Shown here in pieces: positions 8,704 through 20,012 of a stretch of 64,000 nt of DNA. Below the pieces are notes generated by a model, which searched no databases, was not told the DNA's origin, and saw nothing but the letters and a program-made list of their open reading frames with translations. The translations under genes were made by a program, and so were the position numbers. How positions within the stretch are numbered: the stretch's first letter is position 1; every line of letters begins with the position of its first letter. The stretch is from Viridibacterium sp035456105 (lineage in GTDB: Bacteria; Pseudomonadota; Gammaproteobacteria; Burkholderiales; Rhodocyclaceae): NCBI GenBank assembly GCA_035456105.1, contig DATIDV010000017.1, forward strand, positions 434,001-498,000. The letters run 5' to 3'.

Positions 8704-9465
8704 TTAGCGGAAAAGATCCCAGCTCAGCTTGATCACCAATACGCACACAATCGCCAGCAGCATCCAGCGCACAAACCCGCTTCCATGCTTGAGTGTCATG
8801 TGTGACCCCAACTGAGCGCCACATATGTTGGCCACTGCCATCACCAGCCCTACCTTCCACATCACGCCTTGATGTAACAGGAAGAAAGCCAGAGCCGCCA
8901 CATTCGTCGCCAAATTTACCAGCTTTGCACTGGCCGAGGCATGCACCATATCCAGACCAAACAGGCGGACGAAGGCAAATACCAGGAAGCTGCCGGTACC
9001 AGGACCAAAGAACCCGTCATAGAAACCGAGCCCGAAGCCGGTCAGGACCGAAGCTGAACGCACGGAATTGCGCACAAGCCCATGTCCCTCATAGCGACCA
9101 AAATCTGGACGCAACCACGTATAAGTGCCCACAACAATCAGCAAGCCCAACACAAGCGGGCGTACGGTAGCGGGCGGAAGAAATGACACGGCCGCTGCCC
9201 CCAACGCCGCGCCTGGCAATGCAGCAATCGCACCAGGCACAGCGATCGCCTTGGGAATCTTGATACGGCGCGCGTAATGAAGCATCGCGGTAAACGTACC
9301 GGCGACACTCGATAGCTTGTTGGTTCCGAACAAGACTGCGACCGGAGCCCCCGGGAAAACCGCCAGCAACAGCGGAACCTGGATCAATCCCCCACCACCC
9401 ACTATTGCATCAACAAATCCTGCCAGGAAAGCACCGGCTCCCAACAGCAGGAGTTCAGTTTCCAT
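8704..9465 (-). CDS. TSUP (TauE/SafE) family permease
   Basis: A 253-residue membrane protein of the sulfite exporter TauE/SafE family. Eight hydrophobic segments are visible, with the family glycine/proline motifs GFVDAIVGGGGLIQVP near residues 15-30 and GFYDGFFGPGTGSF near 150, which are the duplicated TSUP hallmarks. Members move sulfite, sulfoacetate, taurine-derived anions or other small sulfur compounds; the substrate is not evident here. The ATG at 9465 is immediately preceded by a parS-like palindrome, leaving no room for a normal Shine-Dalgarno, so expression may be low. Confidence 0.88.
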   Translation of the reverse strand: METELLLLGAGAFLAGFVDAIVGGGGLIQVPLLLAVFPGAPVAVLFGTNKLSSVAGTFTAMLHYARRIKIPKAIAVPGAIAALPGAALGAAAVSFLPPATVRPLVLGLLIVVGTYTWLRPDFGRYEGHGLVRNSVRSASVLTGFGLGFYDGFFGPGTGSFLVFAFVRLFGLDMVHASASAKLVNLATNVAALAFFLLHQGVMWKVGLVMAVANICGAQLGSHMTLKHGSGFVRWMLLAIVCVLVIKLSWDLFR

Positions 9466-9480
9466 GTTTCACGTGAAACC
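9465..9480. promoter_or_regulatory. parS site 2, abutting the TSUP start codon
   Basis: TGTTTCACGTGAAACC matches the parS consensus at 15 of 16 positions. It overlaps the last base of the TSUP start codon region and occupies the place where a ribosome site would be. With the exact site at 8674 it gives two parS sites 791 bp apart near the origin. Confidence 0.82.
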
Positions 9481-9483
9481 ACT

Positions 9484-9813
9484 TCATTTAGCGTTGCCCT
9501 TTTCCGACCACAATGCCTTCGCAAGCGCCTTCCACGCATCGCTGCCGTGAATACGCTGATCGTCATTTGCGCCTTCAGCGATCGTCGCGTTCATCAAGCC
9601 AATAAGCCCGCAAAGTTCCATACGCGCCAATTGCGTCTCGCCGCCATTTTCCAATCCCGGAAAGGTCTTGCTGCTGTCGTACTGCATGGCGTCCGCAGCT
9701 AGTTGCTTCAGTGCGGATTCATCATGCCAATCGACGCCGAGCGCTATCAGTTTGCGTTCAATCTGCAGAGCAATACTGGCAGCCGTAGCGCCAAAATCTT
9801 CGAAGTCAGCCAT
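9484..9813 (-). CDS. Conserved hypothetical protein downstream of mnmE
   Basis: A 109-residue, soluble, mostly helical protein I do not recognise. ATG 9813 has AGGAGAG 5 bases upstream, and the mnmE stop is only 10 bases before, so the two are very likely co-transcribed. Visible features are an N-terminal MADFEDFGATAASIALQIERKL, a central acidic/helical segment and a C-terminal DAWKALAKALWSEKGN. No signal peptide or membrane helix is present. The start codon and spacing support a real gene; function is unknown. Confidence 0.75.
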   Translation of the reverse strand: MADFEDFGATAASIALQIERKLIALGVDWHDESALKQLAADAMQYDSSKTFPGLENGGETQLARMELCGLIGLMNATIAEGANDDQRIHGSDAWKALAKALWSEKGNAK

Positions 9814-9823
9814 TCGTCTCTCC

Positions 9824-11185
9824 TTACTTTCCGATACAGAATCGCGAAAATATGACTCCAAGCAAGTCGTCTGCCCCGAACTCGCCGGTAATGGCATTTA
9901 CAGCTTCCTGCGCCAAACGCAATTCTTCAGCCATCAACTCCAGTTGTGCAGTGCATTGACGTGCCGTCAGCACATGCTCCCCGGCCTTACGCAATGCGGC
10001 AAGATGTCTCTCCCTCGCCAGAATGACATCTTCCGCGCGTCCTTCCCAACCCGCAATACGTAACAAGGCCGAGCGCAACAGATCAACGCCACTACCCGTT
10101 TTAGCCGACAGATAGATTTGCGATTCACGCGCCAATTCTTCGTGCGCTGGTGTTGCCGCCAGATCACTCTTGTTGAAAACCCAGATGACCGGCACCGCGG
10201 CAGGCAGACGACCATCAATTTCATGATCGTCCGGTGTAATCCCCACGCGCGCATCGACGAGGCGTAGAACGACATCCGCCCGCTCGATTTCCTTCCAGGT
10301 TCGCGCAATCCCCAAGCGCTCGACCGCATCCTCCGTATCACGCAAACCGGCTGTATCGATGATGTGCAACGGGATGCCTTCGACCTGGATACTTTCGCGC
10401 AGGACGTCACGTGTCGTACCGGGAATTTCGGTAACGATCGCACGCTCATCTCCGGTCAGTCGATTAAGCAGGCTGCTTTTGCCCACATTGGGCTGACCCG
10501 CCAGTACAACCCGCAAACCATTGCGCAGCAGACTGCCCTGTTGTGCCCTTCCGAGCATCAATGACACCTCAGCGTGCAAGGCATCGAGCCGCACGAAGGC
10601 ATTGGCCGCCTGTAGGAAATCCACCTCTTCTTCGGGAAAATCCAGCGTCGCTTCGACCAGCATGCGCAGATCAACCAGCTTGTCTCGCCAGGCGTGAACC
10701 TGTTCGGAAAACACACCCGACAGCGAGCGTAAAGCTGATCGCGCGGCGGCCTGTGTACTCGCATCAATCAGATCAATGACGCCTTCGGCTTGCGCCAGAT
10801 CCAGCTTGTGATTCAGAAAAGCACGTCGCGTAAATTCGCCTGGCTCAGCCAGGCGAGCACCGAGTTCCAGACAACGCGTGAGCAACATCTGCATCACAAC
10901 CGGACCGCCATGGCCCTGTAGTTCGACCACGTCCTCGCCGGTATAGGAATTGGGTGCTGCGAAATACAGTAGCAAGCCCTCATCGAGGGCAGAGCCATCC
11001 TCGGCTAGAAACCGGCACAGATGCGCCTGACGTACCTTGGGAAAAGAAGAAGAATCAGAAAAACGCCCGGTCAGCCGCCGGGCGAAATCGGCCAGATCAT
11101 GGCCAGAGACGCGTACCACACCCACGCCGCCGCGACCGGGCGGCGTGGCTAAGGCAGCTATGACTGCGTTACTTGGACTTGGCAC
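9824..11185 (-). CDS. mnmE: tRNA modification GTPase MnmE
   Basis: A 453-residue GTPase which with MnmG makes the 5-carboxymethylaminomethyl modification of wobble uridine. The N-terminal tetrahydrofolate-binding domain has IAALATPPGRGGVGVVRVSG; the G domain has GQPNVGKSSLLN (G1), TTRD (G2), DTAGLRD (G3) and NKSD (G4); the C-terminus ends in FCIGK, giving the catalytic Cys of the FCIGK motif. It starts with GTG 11185, overlapping the yidC end by 17 bases, as is common for this pair. Length equals that of E. coli MnmE. Confidence 0.97.
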   Translation of the reverse strand: MPSPSNAVIAALATPPGRGGVGVVRVSGHDLADFARRLTGRFSDSSSFPKVRQAHLCRFLAEDGSALDEGLLLYFAAPNSYTGEDVVELQGHGGPVVMQMLLTRCLELGARLAEPGEFTRRAFLNHKLDLAQAEGVIDLIDASTQAAARSALRSLSGVFSEQVHAWRDKLVDLRMLVEATLDFPEEEVDFLQAANAFVRLDALHAEVSLMLGRAQQGSLLRNGLRVVLAGQPNVGKSSLLNRLTGDERAIVTEIPGTTRDVLRESIQVEGIPLHIIDTAGLRDTEDAVERLGIARTWKEIERADVVLRLVDARVGITPDDHEIDGRLPAAVPVIWVFNKSDLAATPAHEELARESQIYLSAKTGSGVDLLRSALLRIAGWEGRAEDVILARERHLAALRKAGEHVLTARQCTAQLELMAEELRLAQEAVNAITGEFGADDLLGVIFSRFCIGK

Positions 11186-12845
11186 CCTCGATCATCCGCG
11201 TGATTTGCCACTGCTGGGCGATCGACAAAGTGTTGTTCACTACCCAGTACAGCACCAAACCAGAAGGCATCCACAAGAACATCACACCGAAGATCAGTGG
11301 CATGGCCATCATCACCTTGGCCTGCACCGGATCAGGTGGTGTCGGGTTCAGCTTGCTCTGGATAAACATCGTCGCGGCCATGATGACAGGCAAGACGTAG
11401 AACGGGTCCATCGCCGACAAATCGTGAATCCAGCCAATCCACGGGGCCTGACGCATTTCAACCGCGCCCAGCAGGGTCCAGTACAGCGCCATGAAGACCG
11501 GAATCTGGATCAGGATGGGCAAACAGCCTCCCATCGGATTGACCTTCTCCGTCTTGTAAAGCTGCATCATCTCCTGATTCATCTTCATCTTGTCCGCAGC
11601 GTAACGCTCCTGGATCACCTTCATCTTCGGCATCAGCGTCTTCATTTTCGCCATAGAGCGATAGCTCGCTGCAGATAGCGGGAAGAACACGGCCTTGATC
11701 AGCACCGTTAGCAGAATGATGGCCCAACCCCAGTTACCCACGACGCCGTGGATGAAGGACAGCAGCCAGAACAGCGGCACGGCAATCATCGTCACCCAAC
11801 CGTAGTCCACCACCAGATCCAGCCCGGGCGCCAGTTCCTTCAGCTTCTTCTGTTCCTGCGGACCAACGTACAGGGGCATATCCAGCGTTGTCTTCTGACC
11901 CGCAGCAACTGCCAGCGGCACCTTCACACCCGTGCTGTAAAAGTTGTCCGAGATCTTGCGACTGAAGAACACGCGTTCAACGTCACCCTTGGGCAGGAAC
12001 GCGCTGACGAAGTAGTGCTGCACCATGGCAACCCAACCATCCTTGGTTGTCACTTCCTTGGCGTCATCCTTGCCCTTGTCGATGTCCGAAAAAGCGATCT
12101 TCTCGAAGTGCTTGGCTTCCGTATAACGTGCCGGACCAGTGAATGTCGATACGCCACCAATCATGCCGCCGGTGTGCTCTGCCGCCTCACCATCGCGTGC
12201 CAGCTCGAAATAAGCCTGCGTCTGCAAGGCCGCAGCACCAGCGTTCGCCAGCTCATAGCTCACATCCACTACATAGCTGCCTCGGTGGAAACGCAGCACC
12301 TTGGTGACGCTCAAACCATCCGCAGTAACAGGTGCCTGCAGGCGCAGTTCGACGCTGTCCTGCCCATCCTTCAACTCCACCTGATTCGACGACAGCGTGA
12401 AGACCGTGCGGTGATTTGGCAAACCCTCACCAAGCAAGCCGCTACGAGCGATATAGGTATGCACCTTGCCTTCGTCAAGAATCACGAAGTTGTGTTCCAG
12501 ATCGCCCGTCGCCTTGTGCTTCAGCAACTCCAGATGAACGATGTCACCACCCAGCGCAGACACTTCGGCCCGGATCAGGTCAGTCTTCACCACCGCGCGT
12601 GGCTGCGATTTGTAGTCGACAACACCGCCGGCCGCCGGTACGGCAGCAACGGCCCCCGGTACTGCCACAGCACTCGACTGCCCCAGGCCCGGCGTCGCCG
12701 TTGGCAGACCGGATTGGGAACTTGCCTGCGTTGCAGCCGTTACCGGCTGCGGCGGATTGCTGTAGCGATTCCAGTTCTCCCACAGGATGAACATCGACAC
12801 GGCAAAAATGACTGAAAGAACAAGACGTTTTGGATCCATCGGCAT
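11169..12845 (-). CDS. yidC: Membrane protein insertase YidC
   Basis: A 558-residue insertase that places membrane proteins in the inner membrane with or without SecYEG. An N-terminal anchor (LVLSVIFAVSMFILWENW) is followed by a linker, the large periplasmic P1 beta-sandwich (about residues 80-350) and the C-terminal five-helix core, with GNWGWAIILLTVLIKAVFFPLSAASYRSMAKMK (arginine in the hydrophilic groove) and NPMGGCLPILIQIPVFMALYW. Either ATG 12845 or ATG 12839 (MDPKRL, more like relatives) may be the start. It sits in the standard rpmH-rnpA-yidD-yidC-mnmE order. Confidence 0.97.
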   Translation of the reverse strand: MPMDPKRLVLSVIFAVSMFILWENWNRYSNPPQPVTAATQASSQSGLPTATPGLGQSSAVAVPGAVAAVPAAGGVVDYKSQPRAVVKTDLIRAEVSALGGDIVHLELLKHKATGDLEHNFVILDEGKVHTYIARSGLLGEGLPNHRTVFTLSSNQVELKDGQDSVELRLQAPVTADGLSVTKVLRFHRGSYVVDVSYELANAGAAALQTQAYFELARDGEAAEHTGGMIGGVSTFTGPARYTEAKHFEKIAFSDIDKGKDDAKEVTTKDGWVAMVQHYFVSAFLPKGDVERVFFSRKISDNFYSTGVKVPLAVAAGQKTTLDMPLYVGPQEQKKLKELAPGLDLVVDYGWVTMIAVPLFWLLSFIHGVVGNWGWAIILLTVLIKAVFFPLSAASYRSMAKMKTLMPKMKVIQERYAADKMKMNQEMMQLYKTEKVNPMGGCLPILIQIPVFMALYWTLLGAVEMRQAPWIGWIHDLSAMDPFYVLPVIMAATMFIQSKLNPTPPDPVQAKVMMAMPLIFGVMFLWMPSGLVLYWVVNNTLSIAQQWQITRMIEGAKSK

Positions 12846-12913
12846 GATCTGCTTACCGCGAAGGCTAGATAGGGGTTATTGGATTGAGGAACTTGGGAGG
12901 AAAACCCGGGAAT

Positions 12914-13123
12914 TCAAGGCACAGGATCAAACCCGCCGCCGGACCAGGGATTGCACCGCGCAATCCGCTTCACAGCCAACCAGCTGCCACGTACCGCGCC
13001 ATGCCGTTCAAGGGCCTCGATGGCGTAGGCCGAACAGGTCGGGTGAAAACGACACTGCCGCCCAAGCCAGGGACTGATGAAATAACGATAAAACCGGAAC
13101 AGCGCCTGCAAGGCATTCTTCAC
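12914..13123 (-). CDS. yidD: Membrane protein insertion efficiency factor YidD
   Basis: A 69-residue protein of the YidD (UPF0161) family: RFYRYFISPWLGRQCRFHPTCSAYAIEAL and VKRIARCNPWSGGGFDPVP carry the conserved cysteines and the WSGGGxDPVP end. GTG 13123 is chosen because the family begins there with about 70 residues; the frame is open further upstream and overlaps the rnpA end. It associates with the inner membrane and assists insertion of YidC substrates. Confidence 0.93.
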   Translation of the reverse strand: MKNALQALFRFYRYFISPWLGRQCRFHPTCSAYAIEALERHGAVRGSWLAVKRIARCNPWSGGGFDPVP

Positions 13124-13145
13124 GATTGCGCTTTCATCGAACTGC

Positions 13146-13571
13146 TCAACGCGGCAGCCTCGCAAACAGTGATGCAATATCATCACGCAACTGGGCACGT
13201 GATACCCCGTCGGTCTTTTGCGCCAGGCGAAGCGCCAAATCGTGCGCCGGCAAACTTGCGCGAATGTGACGGAAATGCTCGCGCGCCAGACGCTTGAGTA
13301 AATTGCGTGTCACCGCATGGCGCGCCAGCTTCTTTGCCATCACCAGACCAAGCCGCGCGAGATCCTTGCCCGGCCGGTAATGCAAGACAAAATAACGCCC
13401 GCGAATGCTACGCCGAAAAGCAAAAACGGATGAATACTCATCCGTTTTTCGCACACGACACTCTGGTGGAAATTTCCGTGGAAGTACTGCCGAAACCCCT
13501 GAAACAAGCACAGGGGCCGTTTCCAGATCCCGATTCAGACCACTCGAGCTTTCACTTGCGGTGCCGCTCAT
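13146..13571 (-). CDS. rnpA: Ribonuclease P protein component
   Basis: The protein subunit of RNase P, which matures tRNA 5' ends. Conserved segments are ECRVRKTDEYSSVF, RGRYFVLHYRPG, RLGLVMAKKLARHAVTRNLLKRLARE (the RNR signature) and a helical end. From ATG 13571 it is 141 residues, with about 35 residues more than usual at the N-terminus, so a GTG at 13511 is a plausible alternative start. rpmH lies 49 bases upstream, the usual arrangement. Confidence 0.93.
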   Translation of the reverse strand: MSGTASESSSGLNRDLETAPVLVSGVSAVLPRKFPPECRVRKTDEYSSVFAFRRSIRGRYFVLHYRPGKDLARLGLVMAKKLARHAVTRNLLKRLAREHFRHIRASLPAHDLALRLAQKTDGVSRAQLRDDIASLFARLPR

Positions 13572-13620
13572 CTATTGCTCGCCTGTCCGCCCCGGATTGC
13601 CCGGGACAAACAGATTAGCG

Positions 13621-13755
13621 TCAGACCGACAGACGATGACGGCCCTTGGCACGACGTGCAGCGATCACCGAACGACCACCACGGGTACGTTGGCGAACGA
13701 GAAAACCGTGGGTGCGCTTGCGGCGAACCACTGAGGGTTGGTAGGTACGCTTCAT
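13621..13755 (-). CDS. rpmH: 50S ribosomal protein L34
   Basis: A 44-residue, strongly basic protein beginning MKRTYQPSVVRRKRTHGF and ending with ARRAKGRHRLSV, an exact fit to L34. ATG is at 13755 and TGA at 13621. It is the first gene of the leftward rpmH-rnpA-yidD-yidC-mnmE operon and faces away from dnaA, a hallmark of the bacterial origin region. Confidence 0.98.
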   Translation of the reverse strand: MKRTYQPSVVRRKRTHGFLVRQRTRGGRSVIAARRAKGRHRLSV

Positions 13756-14361
13756 GACTGATCTCTAGTTGGCACAGAACCCGCGATTACAGCGGTTTAC
13801 CCACTTCTTGTCAAGCCATGCCTGCTTGGTGTATGGCCTCATCGCCGGGTCGCCGACTGTTCAGCCTGTGGATAATTCGCCCTCAAACGGGTAAGATAAC
13901 CCCTTCACAAGCGCTTCACAAAACACGTGACGGACCACCCTCCAGAGCGTGCAGAAACACCATGTTTTCGGGTTTCATAAATACTTTACCGAATTTATTC
14001 ATGGACTTGCACGTTCTAAAGTGCCACCGTGACGCCCCGAGTATCAGGACAGGGATGGAGACTCGTCGTATGCGCACCAATTTGCTTCGCTTCGTTTTTG
14101 ACCAGCTTCTTTCAGCCCGATCCGGACAAACTCAAGGCTGCCTGCGTTTAGCTTTGCCCGCAGCCCGATCTCAATGTGAATTGCCGCTTCGCCTGCGACG
14201 AACGTAAGGCCTCAAACGTCTGTTTCTCCCCGTCCGAACAGACCTTCACGCAGTAACCCCTGTTGATTTCCATGCGGCTGAAGAGTCAGCCCTGCATATT
14301 TATCGTCGTCTGATTCTCCTGGCCCGGGAATTGGCGACAAACAAACGGTAACCGATTGAAC
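13756..14361. other. rpmH-dnaA intergenic region, candidate part of oriC
   Basis: About 600 bases without a credible gene. A perfect DnaA box (TGTGGATAA, the inverse of TTATCCACA) is at 13,867-13,875. An AT-rich patch with TTTCATAAATAC and GAATTTATTCATGG lies at about 13,970-14,005 and could serve as an unwinding element. Divergent promoters for rpmH and dnaA must be here. I saw no cluster of further boxes in this gap, so oriC could instead be centred in the dnaA-dnaN or dnaN-gyrB gaps. Confidence 0.5.
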
Positions 14362-15789
14362 GTGAGTCACGATTTCTGGAACGCCTGCCTGGCACGACTC
14401 GAACAGGAACTGCCACCCCAGCAGTTCAATACCTGGATTCGCGCGCTCGAAGCGAGCCCCGACTCGACCGTGGGTAACGTAAACCTAACGGCGCCGAACC
14501 GCTTCGTGCTGCAATGGGTGCGTGAGCGCTACCTCCATCGCATCGAACAGCTTGGTAGTGAATTCTTCGGCAAACCTGTCGAAATCATGCTCGAACTAGG
14601 TTCTAAAACAAGCAAAACGAACCAATCTGCTACCGCCGATACACGCGCCACAGCGCAGAAATCAAGCGGATTCCCCAAGGAAACGGAAAGCGAAAACACA
14701 ATTGCTGATGCCGAAATTCCCGCCAGCAAACCCGTAGCAACAGAACCCGCAACGCCCGGCAATCGCGAAAAGACGCGCCTCAATCACGATTTCACCTTCG
14801 ACACACTGGTGACCGGTAAGGCCAACGATCTGGCGCGCGCTGCCGCCATGCAGGTTTCGCAGAACCCCGGCAGCTCTTACAACCCGCTGTTCATCTACGG
14901 CGGCGTCGGCTTGGGCAAGACCCACCTGGTTCAATCCATCGGTAACGAAGTACTGCGCCATAACCCGCGCGCCATCATCCGTTATGTGCATGCCGAGGAT
15001 TATGTCGCCGACGTGGTTCGCGCATACCAGCAGAAGAGTTTCGACCAGTTCAAACGCTACTACCGCTCGCTGGATCTGCTGCTGATCGACGATATCCAGT
15101 TCATCCGCAACAAGGAACGCACGCAGGAAGAGTTCTTCCACGCCTTCAACGGCCTGGTCGAAGCACGCAAGCAGATCGTCATCACCTGCGATACCTATCC
15201 GAAAGACATCGAAGGCCTGCAGGATCGCCTCATCTCGCGTTTTGACTGGGGCCTGACTGTCCAGATCGAACCGCCAGAACTCGAAATGCGTGTCGCCATT
15301 CTGAAAAAGAAAGCCGAAGTCGACGGCCTCGATCTGCATGACGATGTCGCCTTCCTGATTGCCAAGAACCTGCGCAGCAATGTCCGCGAACTCGAAGGTG
15401 CCTTGCGTCGCGTGATGGCCTACGCGCGTTTTCACGGCCGCGAGATCAGCCTGGAACTGGCCCGCGAAGCGCTACGCGACCTGCTCGCCGCCTTCAACCG
15501 CCAGCTCACACTCGACGTGATCCAGAAGACCGTCGCCGACTATTACAAGCTCAAGCTGTCCGAGCTACTGTCACCCAAGCGCACACGCAATATCGCCCGG
15601 CCACGCCAGATCGCCATGTACCTGTCGAAGGAACTCACACCTGCCTCATTGCCCGCAATTGGCGAAGGCTTTGGTGGCCGCGACCACACGACAGTCCTGC
15701 ATGCCTGCCGCACGATTGCAGAACTGCGCCTTGCTGACCAGCAACTCAACCATGACATTCATGTGCTGACACAGGTGCTGCGCGGCTGA
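14362..15789 (+). CDS. dnaA: Chromosomal replication initiator DnaA
   Basis: A 475-residue initiator. Domain I starts with FWNACLARLEQELPPQQFNTWI; domain II is a polar low-complexity linker (about residues 75-140); domain III is the AAA+ ATPase with GGVGLGKTHL (Walker A), LLLIDDIQF (Walker B) and the sensor-II arginine in NVRELEGAL; domain IV ends with the DNA-binding signature GGRDHTTVLHA. GTG 14362 is chosen because relatives begin MS-x-FW; TTG 14356 two codons earlier is possible. No strong ribosome site is visible. Confidence 0.98.
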   Translation: MSHDFWNACLARLEQELPPQQFNTWIRALEASPDSTVGNVNLTAPNRFVLQWVRERYLHRIEQLGSEFFGKPVEIMLELGSKTSKTNQSATADTRATAQKSSGFPKETESENTIADAEIPASKPVATEPATPGNREKTRLNHDFTFDTLVTGKANDLARAAAMQVSQNPGSSYNPLFIYGGVGLGKTHLVQSIGNEVLRHNPRAIIRYVHAEDYVADVVRAYQQKSFDQFKRYYRSLDLLLIDDIQFIRNKERTQEEFFHAFNGLVEARKQIVITCDTYPKDIEGLQDRLISRFDWGLTVQIEPPELEMRVAILKKKAEVDGLDLHDDVAFLIAKNLRSNVRELEGALRRVMAYARFHGREISLELAREALRDLLAAFNRQLTLDVIQKTVADYYKLKLSELLSPKRTRNIARPRQIAMYLSKELTPASLPAIGEGFGGRDHTTVLHACRTIAELRLADQQLNHDIHVLTQVLRG

Positions 15790-16097
15790 GAAAGATCAAG
15801 ACGAATTGATGGAAAAAACATCATCACGGCTTACGCCAACACATGATTTTTTCCCATCACGAACGCAAAAACGATGAAAAGAAATGCTGTTGATAAGCCG
15901 AACCGACAGCCTGTAGAAATTGTGAAGAACGCATGCGTTTTCCCGGGCGCCTTTTTTCATCCCCATTTGCACACACCGCTCGTGGCGTCTTTCCAACAGG
16001 GTCTTACACAGCCCTAAACAACTGAAAAACTGGGACAATATGCGCTTGTCCACAGCTTTGGACCTCGATAAGTAGTAGACGTAGGAGATATATATAA
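15790..16097. other. dnaA-dnaN intergenic region with DnaA-box-like sites
   Basis: This 308-base gap is AT-richer than its surroundings and has no convincing gene. TGTTGATAA near 15,886-15,896 (8 of 9 to the inverse box) and TTGTCCACA at 16,046-16,054 (8 of 9 to TTATCCACA) are DnaA-box-like. A ribosome site TAGGAG lies at 16,082-16,087 before dnaN. It may hold the dnaN promoter and part of the origin. Confidence 0.5.
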
Positions 16098-17204
16098 ATG
16101 CTTCTGTTAACAACCTCACGCGACGAATTGCTGGCTCCCCTGCAGTCCGTTTCCGGCATCGTCGAGAAGCGTCACACCCTCCCGATCCTGTCCAACGTCC
16201 TGATTGAAAAACGCGGCGGCGCTCTGACTTTGTTGGCTACCGACATCGAGATCCAGATCCGCACGACCGCTGAAGGCGCAGGTGCTGGCGAAGAAATCGC
16301 CATCACCGTCGCTGCGCGCAAACTGCAGGACATCCTGCGTGCCTTGCCCGAGGGAACCGAAGTCAGCCTGGTCCTCGACGACAAGCGATTGACCCTGAAG
16401 GCCGGTAAGAGCCGTTTTGCGCTGCAAACGCTTCCTGCCGGGGACTACCCCCGCATGCAGTTCAACGAAGGCGCTGCAGTCGAGTTCAAGCTCTCGCAGA
16501 AGGCATTCAAGAAACAGCTGACCCAGGTCGCCTACGCCATGGCGGCCCAGGACGTGCGTTACTACCTCAACGGCCTGCTGATGGTTGCCGATGGCAGTGA
16601 GCTGCGCATGGTAGCCACCGACGGTCACCGTCTCGCCCTGGCCACCACGGAACTCGAAGGCGATGCGCCACACACCGAAGTGATCCTGCCGCGCAAGACC
16701 GTGCTGGAACTGGCACGCCAGCTGGCCGACAGTGACGATCCTGTCAGCATCACCCTCATCGGCAACCAGGCGCGTTTCCAGTTCGGCCCGATCGAGTTGA
16801 TCACCAAGCTCATCGACGGCAAGTTCCCCGACTACGACCGCGTGATTCCACAAGGCAATCCGAAGCTGGTCAAGGCACGTCGCCAGGCCCTGCTGCTGGC
16901 CCTGCAACGCGCCGCCATCCTGACCAACGAGAAATTCCGTGGCCTGCGCGTGCTCCTCGAAGCGGGCAGCCTGAAAGTACTCAGTTCGAATGCCGAACAG
17001 GAAGAAGCGCAGGATGAACTTGAAGTCGATTACAGCGGCGACAGCCTCGAGATTGGTTTCAACGTCAGTTACCTGCTCGATGTACTGAACAACGTCGGCA
17101 CCGAGGATGTGGAAATCCACCTCAACGAACCGATGTCCAGTGCCTTGTTTACATTGCCTGGTAACGAGAATTTCAAGGCAGTCGTCATGCCTATGCGGAT
17201 TTGA
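16098..17204 (+). CDS. dnaN: DNA polymerase III beta subunit (sliding clamp)
   Basis: A 368-residue sliding clamp, which dimerises round DNA and tethers polymerase III and many partners. Three repeated clamp domains are visible; recognisable segments are LQSVSGIVEKRHTLPILSNVL at the N-terminus, MVATDGHRLALAT in the middle and the C-terminal ending FKAVVMPMRI, which contributes to the binding pocket. ATG 16098 follows TAGGAG by 10 bases. Order dnaA-dnaN-gyrB without recF is seen in several betaproteobacteria. Confidence 0.98.
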   Translation: MLLLTTSRDELLAPLQSVSGIVEKRHTLPILSNVLIEKRGGALTLLATDIEIQIRTTAEGAGAGEEIAITVAARKLQDILRALPEGTEVSLVLDDKRLTLKAGKSRFALQTLPAGDYPRMQFNEGAAVEFKLSQKAFKKQLTQVAYAMAAQDVRYYLNGLLMVADGSELRMVATDGHRLALATTELEGDAPHTEVILPRKTVLELARQLADSDDPVSITLIGNQARFQFGPIELITKLIDGKFPDYDRVIPQGNPKLVKARRQALLLALQRAAILTNEKFRGLRVLLEAGSLKVLSSNAEQEEAQDELEVDYSGDSLEIGFNVSYLLDVLNNVGTEDVEIHLNEPMSSALFTLPGNENFKAVVMPMRI

Positions 17205-17468
17205 TACACAGCTTGTACAGGCTTGTAGACAGCTTTATGAACAACTTTTCCACAAGCCGGCCGGGCATCTTCTCCACACCTTTTGAACAAGCTTGTTAAC
17301 AACATATCCACAAAAAATCGACGGCCTATCCACAACTTTTACCGTGCTTGTGCACGGGCTTGTCGACAGCTTGTTCACAGCAACACGTAAAAAAATCGCG
17401 CTCCCGCTAACGCGGGCTCTGCTGTAGTGCACTCAGTACCGCAATAAGCCAAACGGGAATCCCGACAC
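17205..17468. promoter_or_regulatory. dnaN-gyrB gap with a cluster of DnaA-box-like 9-mers
   Basis: Within about 135 bases there are TTTTCCACA (17,246-17,254), TTCTCCACA (17,270-17,278), ATATCCACA (17,304-17,312), CTATCCACA (17,326-17,334) and TTGTTCACA (17,371-17,379), all in the same orientation and one or two bases from the DnaA box TTATCCACA, plus weaker TTGTCGACA-type copies. This is the densest cluster in the window. It may be the functional origin, a DnaA titration site, or a DnaA-controlled gyrB promoter. The gyrB start follows at 17,469. Confidence 0.6.
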
Positions 17469-19975
<2,507 letters not shown>

Positions 19976-19976
<1 letters not shown>

Positions 19977-19980
19977 AGCT
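19976..19980. repeat. Target-site duplication, left copy (AAGCT)
   Basis: AAGCT directly precedes the left TG terminus of the element; the same five bases directly follow the right CA terminus at 37,278-37,282. Confidence 0.85.
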
Positions 19981-20008
19981 TGTTGAGCGAGGCATAAGAC
20001 GCGAAATT
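19981..20008 (+). repeat. Left terminal inverted repeat
   Basis: Begins TGTTGAGCGAGGCATAAG and matches the inverted right end (37,250-37,277) at 23 of 28 positions; differences are at positions 9, 10, 19, 27 and 28. It contains repeat copy L1 (19,991-20,008). Confidence 0.87.
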
Positions 20009-20012
20009 GCGA

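Noticed and set aside
13818..14207. Plus-strand frame in the rpmH-dnaA gap
   Set aside because: Low protein-like composition, no ribosome site, and overlaps DnaA box and AT-rich elements.
15796..16119. 107-codon minus-strand frame in the dnaA-dnaN gap
   Set aside because: Runs into dnaN, no ribosome site, and the gap is AT-rich control DNA.
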